In this document: one piece after another, positions 26,989 to 35,958 of the stretch
Layout: each line of letters begins with the position of its first letter
Numbering within the stretch: position 1 is the stretch's first letter
Source: Pseudomonadota bacterium
GTDB taxonomy: Bacteria > Pseudomonadota > Gammaproteobacteria > Steroidobacterales > Steroidobacteraceae
Length of the DNA stretch: 64,000 bases
NCBI GenBank assembly: GCA_018241525.1
Contig: JAFEDR010000001.1
Location: 124,001 to 188,000, forward strand
Direction of reading: 5' to 3'
The notes under the pieces: generated by a model
Databases searched by the model: none
Seen by the model: only the letters and a program-made list of their open reading frames with translations
What the model was told of the DNA's origin: nothing
Translations under genes and position numbers: made by a program

Positions 26989-28599
26989 TCATCGGGACTT
27001 CATCAGGTCGGCGGCCTTCTCGGCCACCATGATGGTCGCCGCGTTGGTGTTGCCCGAGGTCACGGACGGGAACACCGAGGCGTCGACGACCCGCAGCCGG
27101 CCGACGCCGTGCACGCGCAGCCTGGCATCAACCACCGCCCGCGCCGGATCCGGACCCATCGCGCAGGTGCAGGAGGCATGGTAGACGGACCCGGCGCGGG
27201 CGCGGAAGTCGGCGAGCACGTCCGCCTCGCCCTGCACCGACGGGCCCGGCAGGTACTCGCGCTCGATGACGGCCGCCAGGGGCGGCGCCGCGGCGAGCGA
27301 ACGCAGCAGCCGCGCGCCTTCCTGCACGTCCGCGACATCGCCGGGGGTCGACAGGTAGCCGGTGCGGATCGCGGGGGCCTCGCGCGGGTCGGCCGAGCGG
27401 ATGGCGACCGAGCCGCGGCTGGTCGGGCGACAGGTGTTGAACGACATCAGGAACGCCGGGAACGGGTCCGGATTCAATAGCCGGCGTCGTGGCCCAGTGC
27501 TCGCCGTGTAGCTGATCGGGTTGAAGTACACGTGCATGTTCGGTCGTGCGAGTTCCGGCCGGGTCTTCAGGAACGCTCCCGCCTGATTGACGCTCATCGC
27601 GAGCGGTCCGCGGCGCGTCGCGAGGTAGCGCAGGCCCGCCCAGACCTTGCCCCACAGCGGCGCCAGCCGGTCGTTCAGCGTCGGTACGCGCGAGCGGTAG
27701 AAATAGGAGACCGCCAGGTGGTCCTGCAGTCCCGCGCCGACCGCGGGCAGCGCGTGGGCAACCGGGATGCCGTGGGCGGCAAGCAGCGCCGGCTCGCCGA
27801 TGCCCGACAGCTGCAGCAGCTGCGGTGAATTGATGGCCCCGGCGGCGAGCACCACCTCGCGGCGCGCCCGTGCCACCCGGCGCTCGCCACCCGCCAGGTA
27901 CTCGACTGCGCGCGCCTCGCCGCCCTCGAGCACGACCCGGGTGGCGAGCGCGTGCGTGCGCACCTCGAGGTTCGCTCGACGACGCGCCGGATGGAGGTAG
28001 GCCGAAGCGGACGAGACCCGCCGGCCATCCCGGATCGTGACCTGCCAGAGGCCCGCACCCTCGAGCACGCCGTCGTTGAAGTCGTCGGTGAGCCGTGCGC
28101 CGGTCGTGCGGCAGGCGTCGAGGAACGTGGCGCAGAGCGGGTGCACGTCGGCCGAGACGTCCGCGACGTGCAGCGGGCCGCCGCGACCGTGCAGCGCCGA
28201 TGGCCCGAGCTCGCTGTCCTCGCAGCGCCGGAAGTAGGGCAGCACGTCCTGCCAGGACCAGCCGGGGTTGCCGGCAGCGGCCCAGTCGTCGAAATCGCCC
28301 GCGTGCCCGCGCACGTAGACCATGGCGTTGATGGCGCTCGAGCCGCCGAGCACCTTGCCCCGCGGCACGAACGAGCGCCGGCCGTCGAGCGCCGGGTCGG
28401 GCTCGGACTCGTACATCCAGTTGTAGCGCGGATCGTTGAAGGTCAGGCCGTAGCCGATCGGCACCCGGATCCAGGGCGAGCGGTCGGAGCCGCCTGCCTC
28501 GAGCAGCAGCACGCTCGCCGTGCCGTCCTCGCTCAGGCGCGCGGCCAGCGCCGCCCCCGCCGAGCCGGCGCCGACGATCACGTAGTCGTGCTCGCTCAC
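26989..28599 (-). CDS. GMC oxidoreductase, choline-dehydrogenase-like
   Basis: A 536-residue FAD enzyme: YVIVGAGSAGAALAARLSED at the N-terminus, GMC signature 1 region GKVLGGSSAINAMVYVRG, signature 2 region GAINSPQLLQLSGIG, active-site HASCTCAMG and C-terminal SVTSGNTNAATIMVAEKAADL. BetA oxidises choline to betaine aldehyde; other GMC enzymes oxidise diverse alcohols. I prefer GTG 28599 (VSEHDYVIVG, the family N-terminus); GTG 28626 would add nine low-complexity residues. It is divergent from a LysR gene and followed by the HD-oxygenase gene, so the pair probably acts in one pathway feeding betaine. Confidence 0.85.
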   Translation of the reverse strand: MSEHDYVIVGAGSAGAALAARLSEDGTASVLLLEAGGSDRSPWIRVPIGYGLTFNDPRYNWMYESEPDPALDGRRSFVPRGKVLGGSSAINAMVYVRGHAGDFDDWAAAGNPGWSWQDVLPYFRRCEDSELGPSALHGRGGPLHVADVSADVHPLCATFLDACRTTGARLTDDFNDGVLEGAGLWQVTIRDGRRVSSASAYLHPARRRANLEVRTHALATRVVLEGGEARAVEYLAGGERRVARARREVVLAAGAINSPQLLQLSGIGEPALLAAHGIPVAHALPAVGAGLQDHLAVSYFYRSRVPTLNDRLAPLWGKVWAGLRYLATRRGPLAMSVNQAGAFLKTRPELARPNMHVYFNPISYTASTGPRRRLLNPDPFPAFLMSFNTCRPTSRGSVAIRSADPREAPAIRTGYLSTPGDVADVQEGARLLRSLAAAPPLAAVIEREYLPGPSVQGEADVLADFRARAGSVYHASCTCAMGPDPARAVVDARLRVHGVGRLRVVDASVFPSVTSGNTNAATIMVAEKAADLMKSR

Positions 28600-28731
28600 C
28601 GGGCCGTCCGCCGCCGCGGCGCGCACCGCGGTCGCTGGGGTGGCCGGGGCGGGGCTGTTACGCTAGCCGCCCGCGCACCGTCGCCGCGTCCCGCGGGGTC
28701 GCGTGCGTCGCGGCGCGCCGCGGGAGGCTCC

Positions 28732-29637
28732 GTGTCCGGCAAGATCGATCTCCGCAAGTTACCGCCGCTCAACGCCCTGAAGGGCTTCGAGGCGGCGACC
28801 CGGCGCCAGAGTGTACGGGAAGCCGCCGAGGAGCTGTGCCTGACGCACCCGGCGGTCAGCCACCAGATCCAGCAGCTCGAGGAGGAGTTCGGCGTCGAGC
28901 TGTTCTCGCGCGAGGGCCGCACGATCGTGCCGACGCCGGAGGGCAGGCTCTTCTACGGCTACGCCCGCCGCGCGCTCGACCTGCTGATCGAGGGGGCCGA
29001 GACCGTGCGCCGGGCCCACGCCAGCCGGCCGCTGCGGGTGCAGACCTACGTGACGGCCTCGATCCGCTGGCTGGCGCCACGCATCCCGCGCTTCGTCGCG
29101 GCGCACCCCGAGGTGCGGCTGATGCTCTCGACCTGTGCCGCCGAGTGGGAGTTCGACGAGTCGCTCGGCGAAGTTGGCCTCGTCTACTGCGACGTGCCGC
29201 CCGGCCCCGAGTACAGCTGGACGCCGCTGTTCGACTATCGGCTGTTCCCGGTCTGCAGCCCGGCGCTGCGCGCCCGTCTCGGTCCGCAGCCCGCGCCGAA
29301 GGACCTGCTGACACTGCCGCTGGTGGTGATCTACTCGGAGCCGCGCAACTGGGACCTGTGGTTCGAGTCGGCCGGCGTGCCGTACGCCTCCGACGCCGCG
29401 GTCGTGGTCGACACTCTGGCGCTGGCGCTGGAGTTCGCGCTCTCGGGCAGTGGCGTCGTGCTCGTCAACGGCCCGTTCGCCGAGGCGGAGCTCGCGAGCG
29501 GCCGGCTGGTGCGCGCGGTCGACCATCAGGCGCAGTGCCCGGGAGCGTGGGGCCTCGTCTGCCGGCGCGAGCATCGCGACCAGCCGCGCGTGCGCGCCTT
29601 CATCGAGTTCCTCGTGGCTGAGGCGGCAGCGGGCTGA
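28732..29637 (+). CDS. LysR-type regulator, GcvA group
   Basis: A 301-residue LTTR. The winged helix-turn-helix (about residues 12-70) contains SVREAAEELCLTHPAVSHQIQQLEEEFGVELF. The effector domain begins at LRVQTYVTASIRWLAPRIP, as in GcvA/AmpR-like regulators. GTG at 28732 follows GGGAGG with good spacing. It is divergent from the GMC/HD operon across about 130 bp, the usual arrangement for an LTTR controlling its neighbour. The effector is unknown, perhaps an amine or a C1-related metabolite. Confidence 0.85.
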   Translation: MSGKIDLRKLPPLNALKGFEAATRRQSVREAAEELCLTHPAVSHQIQQLEEEFGVELFSREGRTIVPTPEGRLFYGYARRALDLLIEGAETVRRAHASRPLRVQTYVTASIRWLAPRIPRFVAAHPEVRLMLSTCAAEWEFDESLGEVGLVYCDVPPGPEYSWTPLFDYRLFPVCSPALRARLGPQPAPKDLLTLPLVVIYSEPRNWDLWFESAGVPYASDAAVVVDTLALALEFALSGSGVVLVNGPFAEAELASGRLVRAVDHQAQCPGAWGLVCRREHRDQPRVRAFIEFLVAEAAAG

Positions 29638-29639
29638 GC

Positions 29640-30620
29640 TCAGGCGGGCGTTTGCGAGCGACCGCGCGGCACGACTTCGTAGCCCGGCTGCTTCGGCTGG
29701 TCGTCGGTCATCTGTGCCGGGAAGCCCTTGCCGAGCACGCGCACTTCGCAGGCGTCCTCGAGCCGGCGGATGATATTCGGCGACAGCTCGCGCGGCCCGT
29801 AGCGCCGCGCGCCGTCCTTGAAGATGCCGAGCACCAGCGGCGAGAGCTCGAGCGGCACGTGGTGCTCGCGCGCCACCTGGTCGAAGAGCCCCACGTCCTT
29901 GATCACGAGGTCCATCGTGAAGCTGATGTCGCGGCTGCCGTTCAGGATCACCTGCGACTCGGTCTCGTGGACGAACGAGTTGCCGGAGGAGATCCGGATC
30001 GCCTCGTAGACGGTGTTCATGTCCATGCCGACGACCTTCATGGTCGTCAGCGCCTCCGTGAGCGCCACCAGGTGCACCGTGCACAGGTAGTTCGTCATCA
30101 CCTTCAGCACCGAGGCCGAGCCGAGCGGGCCGGTGTGCAGGATCTGGCAGCCGAGGATCGACAGGACCGGCAGCACCCGCTCGAAGGCCGCGCGCGTGCC
30201 GCCTGCGAAGATCGCGATGTTGCCGGTAGCGGCCCGGTGGCAGCCGCCGGACACCGGGCAGTCCATCGCGGTGGCGCCACGCGCCTCGACCAGCGGCGCG
30301 AGTCGCTTCACCTCGGCCTCGTCGGTCGTGCTCATCTCGAGCCAGATCTTGCCGGCGCTGAGCCCGGCCAGGATCCCGTCGGGCCCCTCCATGACGCTCG
30401 CGGTGGCGGCCGGCGAGGGCAGGCAGGTGATGATTATGTCTACCTGCTCGGCCATCGCGCGCGGCGAGTCGGCGCGCTTCGCGCCCCCCGCGACGAAGCG
30501 CGCGACCAGCTCGTCGTTCAGGTCGCGCACGGTCAGGTCGACGCCGTGCTTCTGCAGGTTGCCGGCGAGGCTGCCGCCGACGTTGCCGAGCCCGATGAAG
30601 CCGATGCGGGGTGCTGTCAC
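29640..30620 (-). CDS. NAD(P)-dependent beta-hydroxyacid dehydrogenase (3-hydroxyisobutyrate dehydrogenase family)
   Basis: A 326-residue beta-HAD protein: Rossmann GFIGLGNVGGSLAGNL, substrate motif DCPVSGGCHRA, and the catalytic Lys in VLKVMTNYLC. The family oxidises 3-hydroxy acids (3-hydroxyisobutyrate, tartronate semialdehyde, L-threonate and others) or reduces imines. GTG at 30620 starts the conserved motif; the frame upstream is a shadow. The C-terminal 30 residues extend past the usual end. It is divergent from the MFS operon. It is not the known carnitine dehydrogenase type, but carnitine is a 3-hydroxy acid and no CdhA homologue is present, so this enzyme or another dehydrogenase could fill that step (speculative). 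Confidence 0.82.
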   Translation of the reverse strand: MTAPRIGFIGLGNVGGSLAGNLQKHGVDLTVRDLNDELVARFVAGGAKRADSPRAMAEQVDIIITCLPSPAATASVMEGPDGILAGLSAGKIWLEMSTTDEAEVKRLAPLVEARGATAMDCPVSGGCHRAATGNIAIFAGGTRAAFERVLPVLSILGCQILHTGPLGSASVLKVMTNYLCTVHLVALTEALTTMKVVGMDMNTVYEAIRISSGNSFVHETESQVILNGSRDISFTMDLVIKDVGLFDQVAREHHVPLELSPLVLGIFKDGARRYGPRELSPNIIRRLEDACEVRVLGKGFPAQMTDDQPKQPGYEVVPRGRSQTPA

Positions 30621-30849
30621 GACGGAACTCCGGAAGAGGGGGTCCGGCGCCGCGCCGGATGCATGACCGGGCAGGCTAGCGGCGGGCCGGAATCCGCGGC
30701 AAGTCAGCTTTTTTTCCCGGCACGACAACGGAATTTTCCCCGTCGCCGGGCCGCGGTCGACGCTACCCCCTTCGGCCGGTTATAAGGGAGGCCGTCCCGG
30801 AACGCCGGCCACCGGCCGGCCCGGGCCGGCTACGGGGGGCCGCCGCCAG
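30621..30849. promoter_or_regulatory. Divergent intergenic region, dehydrogenase and MFS operons
   Basis: A 229-bp gap with a T7 run (30709-30715), GAATTTTCC at about 30731 and TATAAG at 30781-30786, then a GC-rich leader to the MFS start. TATAAG could be a -10 element for the rightward operon. I find no convincing palindrome or ORF. Confidence 0.4.
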
Positions 30850-32178
30850 ATGAACGAGATCGCCGCGTCGCTGAAGCACGCAGACGTCGACAACACGACC
30901 TCGACCGCCGTCCGCTGGTACGTGCTCGTGATGATGGTGCTCGTCTACACCCTGAGCATCGCCGATCGCTACGTCGTCTCGACGGTGCTCGATCCGATCA
31001 AGGCGGACCTGCACCTGACCGACAGCGGCGTCGCCCGGCTGACGTCCTGGCCGCTGGCGCTCTTCTACGTCCTGCTGGGCTTTCCGATCTCCTACATCCT
31101 CGACCGCCACAGCCGGCGCAACATCGTCGCCGCCTCGATCGCGATCTGGTCGGCGATGACGGTGCTCTGCGGCATGACCAAGACGGTGGCGCAGTTCGCA
31201 TTCACGCGCATCGGCGTCGGCATCGGCGAGGCGGGCGGCACGCCGGGCGCGAACACGATCCTCTCGGACTACTTCCCCGCGTTCCGCCGGCCGATGGCAC
31301 TGACGATTTTCTCGCTCGGCGCGCCGCTCGGGGCGTGGCTCTCGTACCAGTTCGCCGGCCAGGTCGCCGCCCAGTACGGCTGGCGGACCGTGTTCTGGGT
31401 GCTGGGCGCCCCCGGCTTCCTCGTCGGCCTGTTGATCTGGCTGACGATCAAGGAGCCGGCCCGCGGCCAGCTCGATGCGACGCCGGACGGCGAGGTCCCG
31501 TCGCTGGGCGAGACCGTGCGCTTCCTGTGGAGCCAGCGCTCGGCCGTGCACCTGATGCTCGGCAGCGCCCTGACCGCGCTGTGGGGCTGGGGCCTCATCT
31601 ACTTCACGCCCTCGTACCTGCAGCGCATCTATCACCTCGACGCCGGCCAGGCGGGCGACGTCACCGGCAGCATTCATTTGTATGGCGGCGGCATCGCGAC
31701 GCTCGCCACCAGCTGGCTGATCGGGCTCGATGCGTTCAAGGACCCGCGGCGGATCGTCTGGTTCATGGGCGCGATCATCGGCATCGCGACCTTCGCCTCG
31801 ATCGGCATCTACTGGACCCACGACCTCGAGGTGGCGCGGGCCCTCTTCTGGATCTTCATCCCGTCGATCTATTTCTACATCGGCCCGTGCTTCGGCATGC
31901 TGAACAACCTCGCGCTGCCGCGCATGCGCGCGATGATCTGCGCCACGACGCTGTTCGTCGCCAATGTCGGCAACCTGCTGATCGCGCCCGGCTACGTCGG
32001 CGCGCTCAGCGATTTCTTCGATCCGGCCGGGCAGGGCAACGCCGAGTCGCTGCGGCTCGCGCTGCTGTGCCTCGCGCCGGTCGGGTTCTGGGCGACCTTC
32101 CACTACTTCTGGTCGGCGCGCGGACTCGTCGCCGAGCAGGAGCGCGCGACCGGCATTCGTTGTACGCCGGCCGCCTAG
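30850..32178 (+). CDS. MFS transporter, spinster-like
   Basis: A 442-residue permease with twelve predicted membrane segments. The loop-2/3 motif ILDRHSRRNIVA, ARLTSWPLALFYVLLGFP and GVGIGEAGGTPGANTIL match the spinster-like group common in sphingomonads and steroidobacters. It probably imports an organic anion or amine for the aldehyde-dehydrogenase, enolase and oxygenase genes downstream on the same strand. The substrate is unknown. ATG at 30850 has only a weak GGGGGG ribosome site 11 nt upstream. Confidence 0.82.
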   Translation: MNEIAASLKHADVDNTTSTAVRWYVLVMMVLVYTLSIADRYVVSTVLDPIKADLHLTDSGVARLTSWPLALFYVLLGFPISYILDRHSRRNIVAASIAIWSAMTVLCGMTKTVAQFAFTRIGVGIGEAGGTPGANTILSDYFPAFRRPMALTIFSLGAPLGAWLSYQFAGQVAAQYGWRTVFWVLGAPGFLVGLLIWLTIKEPARGQLDATPDGEVPSLGETVRFLWSQRSAVHLMLGSALTALWGWGLIYFTPSYLQRIYHLDAGQAGDVTGSIHLYGGGIATLATSWLIGLDAFKDPRRIVWFMGAIIGIATFASIGIYWTHDLEVARALFWIFIPSIYFYIGPCFGMLNNLALPRMRAMICATTLFVANVGNLLIAPGYVGALSDFFDPAGQGNAESLRLALLCLAPVGFWATFHYFWSARGLVAEQERATGIRCTPAA

Positions 32179-32214
32179 ACGACTTTTCCCGCGCCGCTCC
32201 GCGGGTGTTTCGCC

Positions 32215-32251
32215 GCCCGCCGCCGGGCGACGCGCCCGCCGGGCGGCGGGC
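32215..32251 (+). other. GC-rich hairpin between MFS and aldehyde dehydrogenase genes
   Basis: Arms GCCCGCCGCC (32215-32224) and GGCGGCGGGC (32242-32251), with a further inner pairing GGGCG/CGCCC. No U-tract. It may attenuate transcription, stabilise the processed mRNA end, or be neutral in GC-rich DNA. Confidence 0.35.
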
Positions 32252-32272
32252 CCCTAGCTGATGGAGACTCCG

Positions 32273-33706
32273 ATGAAGACCTTGCAGCACTACATCGACG
32301 GCCGCTGGGCCGCGCCGTCCGCGGACCACGGCCGCTTCGCCGTGATCAACCCGGCCACTGAAGCGCAGGTGGCCGAGATCGCGATGGGCGGTGTCGAGGA
32401 GGCCAACGCGGCCGTGGCCGCTGCGCATCGCGCCTTCCCGGAGTACGCGGCGCTGCCGCTCGAGCGGCGCGTGGCGCTCGCCGAGCGGCTGCTCGCGGTC
32501 TACGAGCGGCGCTATGGCGAGATGGCGGCGGCCATCACCACCGAGATGGGCGCGCCGCACGACCTGTCGCAGCGGGCGCAGGCGGCGGCCGGTGTCGGCC
32601 ATATCAAGGAGACGATCGCCGCGGCGCAGAAACTCGACTGGGAGACCCGCACCCGCGGCAAGGCGGCCGTGGTGCGCGAGCCGGTCGGCGTCTGCGGCCT
32701 GATCACGCCGTGGAACTGGCCGCTGAACCAGATTGGCGCCAAGGTTGCGCCGGCGCTGGTGGCCGGCTGCACGGTGGTGCTGAAGCCGAGCGAGCAGGCG
32801 CCGCTGTCGGCGCAGCTGTTCGCCGAGTTCATCGACGAGGCAGGCTACCCGGCGGGCGCGTTCAACCTCGTGCAGGGCACGGGCCCGGTGGTCGGCCACG
32901 CGCTCGCCGTGCACCCCAACGTCGACATGATGTCGTTCACGGGCTCGACGCGCGCCGGCATCAGCGTCGCCAAGGCCGCGGCCGACACGGTGAAGCGCGT
33001 CGCGCAGGAGCTCGGCGGCAAGTCGCCGAACCTCGTGTTCGCTGACGCCGACCTCGAGGCGGCGATCAAGCGCGGCGTGCTGCACTGCTTCAACAACAGC
33101 GGCCAGTCCTGCAATGCGCCGACGCGCATGCTGGTCGAGGACTCGGTGTACGAGCGTGCCGTCGAGATCGCGGCCGCGGTCGGCGCGACGGTCGAGGTGG
33201 GCGATCCGGCGAAGCCGGGCAAGCACCTCGGACCCGTGTCCTCGAAGATGCAGTTCGAGAAGATCCAGCGCTGCATCGAGCAGGGCATCGCGGAGGGCGC
33301 CCGGCTCGTGCTCGGCGGCCCGGGCCGGCCGCCGGGCCTCGAGCGCGGCTACTACGTCCGGCCGACCGTGTTCGCCGACGTGCGCAACACGATGAGCGTG
33401 GCGCGCGACGAGATCTTCGGGCCGGTGCTCACGATGCTGCGCTTCCGCACGCTCGACGAGGCGATCGAGATCGCCAACGACACTGCCTACGGTCTCGCCG
33501 CCTACGTGCAGACCCAGGACCTCGACAAGGCGCGCCAGGTCGCGCGGCGGCTCAGGGCCGGCAGCGTCTACCTGAACGGCGCGGCGCAGGACTACGACGC
33601 GCCGTTCGGCGGCTTCAAGCAGTCGGGCAACGGCCGCGAGTGCGGTGTCTACGGCCTGCTGGAGTTCCTCGAGTACAAGGCGATCAACGGCTTCTACGCC
33701 GCCTGA
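32273..33706 (+). CDS. Aldehyde dehydrogenase family protein
   Basis: A 477-residue ALDH: N148 in ITPWNWPLNQ, E246 in AQELGGKSP, catalytic C280 in NNSGQSCNAPTRM, and a conserved C-terminal FGGFKQSGNGRE. I place the start at ATG 32273 because GGAG lies 6-7 nt before it; an ATG 12 bp upstream overlaps that ribosome site. It groups with ALDHs acting on small aldehydes or semialdehydes of unknown identity. It is followed after 8 bp by the enolase-superfamily gene, so it probably oxidises a semialdehyde made by the same pathway. Confidence 0.84.
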   Translation: MKTLQHYIDGRWAAPSADHGRFAVINPATEAQVAEIAMGGVEEANAAVAAAHRAFPEYAALPLERRVALAERLLAVYERRYGEMAAAITTEMGAPHDLSQRAQAAAGVGHIKETIAAAQKLDWETRTRGKAAVVREPVGVCGLITPWNWPLNQIGAKVAPALVAGCTVVLKPSEQAPLSAQLFAEFIDEAGYPAGAFNLVQGTGPVVGHALAVHPNVDMMSFTGSTRAGISVAKAAADTVKRVAQELGGKSPNLVFADADLEAAIKRGVLHCFNNSGQSCNAPTRMLVEDSVYERAVEIAAAVGATVEVGDPAKPGKHLGPVSSKMQFEKIQRCIEQGIAEGARLVLGGPGRPPGLERGYYVRPTVFADVRNTMSVARDEIFGPVLTMLRFRTLDEAIEIANDTAYGLAAYVQTQDLDKARQVARRLRAGSVYLNGAAQDYDAPFGGFKQSGNGRECGVYGLLEFLEYKAINGFYAA

Positions 33707-33714
33707 GGCAGGCC

Positions 33715-34899
33715 ATGAAGCTCACCGACATCCGCACCTTCGTCGTCGGCAACCCGCCGCCGCACTACGGCGGCCGTTACTTCGTGTTCGTGAAGCTCAC
33801 GACCGACGGCAACGTCTCCGGCGTCGGCGAGGCGTACTGCGTGCCCTTCGAGCCGCACCTCGTGGCCAAGCTGATCGAGGACGTGTTCGCGCGCTACCTC
33901 GAGGGCGAGGACCCGCACGACATCGAGCGGATGTGGCGGCGCGTCTACTCGGCAGGGTTCACGCAGCACCCCGACCTCACGCTGATGGGCGTGCTGAGTG
34001 CGCTCGAGATGGCGTGCTGGGACATCATCGGCAAGGAGGCCGGCCAGCCGGTCTACAGGCTGCTCGGCGGGCGCGTGCACGAGCGGCTGCGCTCCTACAC
34101 CTACATCTACGCCCGTCCCGGGGATGCGGTCGACGTCTACCAGGATCCGGAGCTCTCGGCGATCCGCGCCGCCGAGTACGTGAGCCAGGGCTTCACGGCC
34201 ATCAAGTTCGACCCGGCCGGCCCGTACTCGGCCTTCGACGGCCGGCAGCTGTCGCTGCCGGCGCTCGAGCTCAGCGAGCGGTTCTGCAAGCTGCTGCGCG
34301 AGGCGGTCGGCTCGAAGGCGGACCTGCTGTTCGGGACGCACGGGCAGATGACCGCGGCCGGCGCCATCCGGCTCGCCCGGCGACTCGAGCCCTACGACCC
34401 GCTCTGGTTCGAGGAACCGGTGCCGCCGGACGCTCCCGAGGAAATGGCCAAGGTGGCGCGCGCCACCTCGATCCCGATCGCGACCGGCGAACGCCTGACG
34501 ACCAAGTACGACTTCGGACGCCTGCTCGCGGCGGGCTCCGCCGCGATCCTGCAGATGAACCTCGGTCGCGTCGGCGGGCTGCTCGAGGCGAAGAAGATCG
34601 CGGGCATGGCCGAGGTCCACCACGTGCAGATCGCGCCGCATCTCTACTGCGGCCCGGTGGTCGGTGCCGCCAACATCCAGCTGGCGACGGCGAGCCCGAA
34701 CTTCCTGATCCAGGAGAGCATCGAGCGCTGGCAGGGATTTCACGCCGACATCCTGCAGAAGCCGATCCGCTGGGAGGAGGGCTACATCATCCCGCCGACG
34801 GATCCGGGCCTCGGCGTCGAGCTCAACGAGGCCGTCATCGCGCGGCATCCGTACCGCGGCACGATGCTGCATCTCGACATGGCGGATCGCCCGGTCTGA
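33715..34899 (+). CDS. Enolase-superfamily protein, mandelate racemase/dehydratase group, with altered first metal site
   Basis: A 394-residue MR/MLE-type TIM barrel with N-terminal capping domain. K164 in TAIKFDPAG, metal ligands E233 (FEEPVP) and E259 (TGER), and a late H309 (APHLYCGP) fit acid-sugar dehydratases such as DgoD or RspA. The first metal position, normally D in D-x-H, is G207 in FGTHGQ, so the Mg site lacks its usual Asp. Known members acting on hydroxyproline betaine carry a Lys pair and are different. It may act on a hydroxy acid from the neighbouring dehydrogenase or a sugar acid. No signal peptide; co-transcribed with ALDH and a 2-oxoglutarate-type oxygenase. Confidence 0.75.
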   Translation: MKLTDIRTFVVGNPPPHYGGRYFVFVKLTTDGNVSGVGEAYCVPFEPHLVAKLIEDVFARYLEGEDPHDIERMWRRVYSAGFTQHPDLTLMGVLSALEMACWDIIGKEAGQPVYRLLGGRVHERLRSYTYIYARPGDAVDVYQDPELSAIRAAEYVSQGFTAIKFDPAGPYSAFDGRQLSLPALELSERFCKLLREAVGSKADLLFGTHGQMTAAGAIRLARRLEPYDPLWFEEPVPPDAPEEMAKVARATSIPIATGERLTTKYDFGRLLAAGSAAILQMNLGRVGGLLEAKKIAGMAEVHHVQIAPHLYCGPVVGAANIQLATASPNFLIQESIERWQGFHADILQKPIRWEEGYIIPPTDPGLGVELNEAVIARHPYRGTMLHLDMADRPV

Positions 34900-34916
34900 G
34901 GCCCGCCGGAACCGCC

Positions 34917-35957
34917 GTGGTCGCGGCAGCACCGATCCCGCGGATCGATGTCGGCGCGCTGTTCGGCGGGTCGCCCGCCGAGCGCGCCGACTGCGACGCG
35001 GCGCTGTATGCCGCGGCCTCCGGCATCGGCTTTCTGCTGGTCGCCGGCCTGCCCGCCGGGATCTGCCCCGCTGCTGGGGAGCGCGCGGACCTGAAGCGCA
35101 TCTTCGCGCTCGAGGAGGGCGCCCGCCGCCCGCTCTGGCGTCGCAAGTTTGCGCCGGAGAACCCGAACGTCTACCGCGGCTGGTTCCCCGCGCAGCCGGG
35201 CGCGGCGACCTACAAGGAAGGCATCGATCTCGGGCCGGACGTCGCACACCCGGACTGGCCGGCGGATGCCGCCGACCCCCTGACGGAGCCGACGCCTCTG
35301 CCCGCCGAGGCGGTCCTGCCGGGCTGGCGGGCGAGCGTCGTTCGCCAGTACCGCGCGATGGAGTCCCTCGCCGCGGCGCTCACCGCCTCCTTCGCGCGCT
35401 CGCTGGGCCTGCCGCCCGACTGGTTCGCGCCCCTCTTTGCGGCCGGCGGCCTGTCGACGCTGCGCTTCATCCGCTATCCGCCGCGCTCGCCGGCCTCGCT
35501 GCGGGGCGCCCCGGCCGGCGACACCTACATCGAGCACGCCGGGCGGCAGCGCCACACGGTCGGGATCGCGCACGTCGACACCGGCTGCATGACGCTGCTC
35601 GTGCAGGATGGCGTCGACGGCCTGCAGGCACGCGGCGCCGACGGCGGCTGGCTCGACGTGCCGCCGGAGGAAGGCACCGTGGTGGTCAACTTCGGCGCGC
35701 TGCTCGACCGCTGGACCGGCGGTCGGCTGCGGGCCACCGAGCACCGCGTGCTTGGCACGGGTTCCGAGCGCTACTCGATGCCGTTCTTCTACGAGCCGCG
35801 CGTCGACGCGCGGATCGTGCCCCTGCCGATCGCCGGCGCGCCGGTGTTCGCGCCGTTCGTGTTCGGCGACTACCTGTGGACCGCGGTCACGCGCTTCGTC
35901 GAGTTCCGCGGCCTCGAGTCGCTGCGCGCGCCGCGCGCCACGCTCAGCGCGCGCTGA
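34917..35957 (+). CDS. Isopenicillin-N-synthase-like Fe(II)/2-oxoglutarate oxygenase
   Basis: A 346-residue double-stranded beta-helix oxygenase. Iron ligands are the H-x-D of GIAHVDTGCMTLLVQD and the distal His in ATEHRVLG. The RYSMPFFYEP segment supplies the 2-oxoglutarate-binding Arg and Ser. GTG at 34917 is preferred; a CCGGAACC stretch precedes it. Such enzymes hydroxylate, desaturate or N-demethylate small molecules. The substrate is unknown; demethylation or hydroxylation of a betaine-type amino acid is suggested by the cluster only. Its stop lies in a palindrome shared with the converging lyase gene. Confidence 0.82.
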   Translation: MVAAAPIPRIDVGALFGGSPAERADCDAALYAAASGIGFLLVAGLPAGICPAAGERADLKRIFALEEGARRPLWRRKFAPENPNVYRGWFPAQPGAATYKEGIDLGPDVAHPDWPADAADPLTEPTPLPAEAVLPGWRASVVRQYRAMESLAAALTASFARSLGLPPDWFAPLFAAGGLSTLRFIRYPPRSPASLRGAPAGDTYIEHAGRQRHTVGIAHVDTGCMTLLVQDGVDGLQARGADGGWLDVPPEEGTVVVNFGALLDRWTGGRLRATEHRVLGTGSERYSMPFFYEPRVDARIVPLPIAGAPVFAPFVFGDYLWTAVTRFVEFRGLESLRAPRATLSAR

Positions 35958-35958
35958 G
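35943..35958. repeat. 16-bp perfect palindrome carrying both convergent stop codons
   Basis: CTCAGCGCGCGCTGAG. Read rightward it encodes the last residues and stop of the oxygenase; read leftward it encodes the last residues and stop of the lyase. Both proteins therefore end in L-S-A-R. The two coding regions overlap by 14 bp. It may double as a weak bidirectional terminator, though no U-tract is present. Confidence 0.7.
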
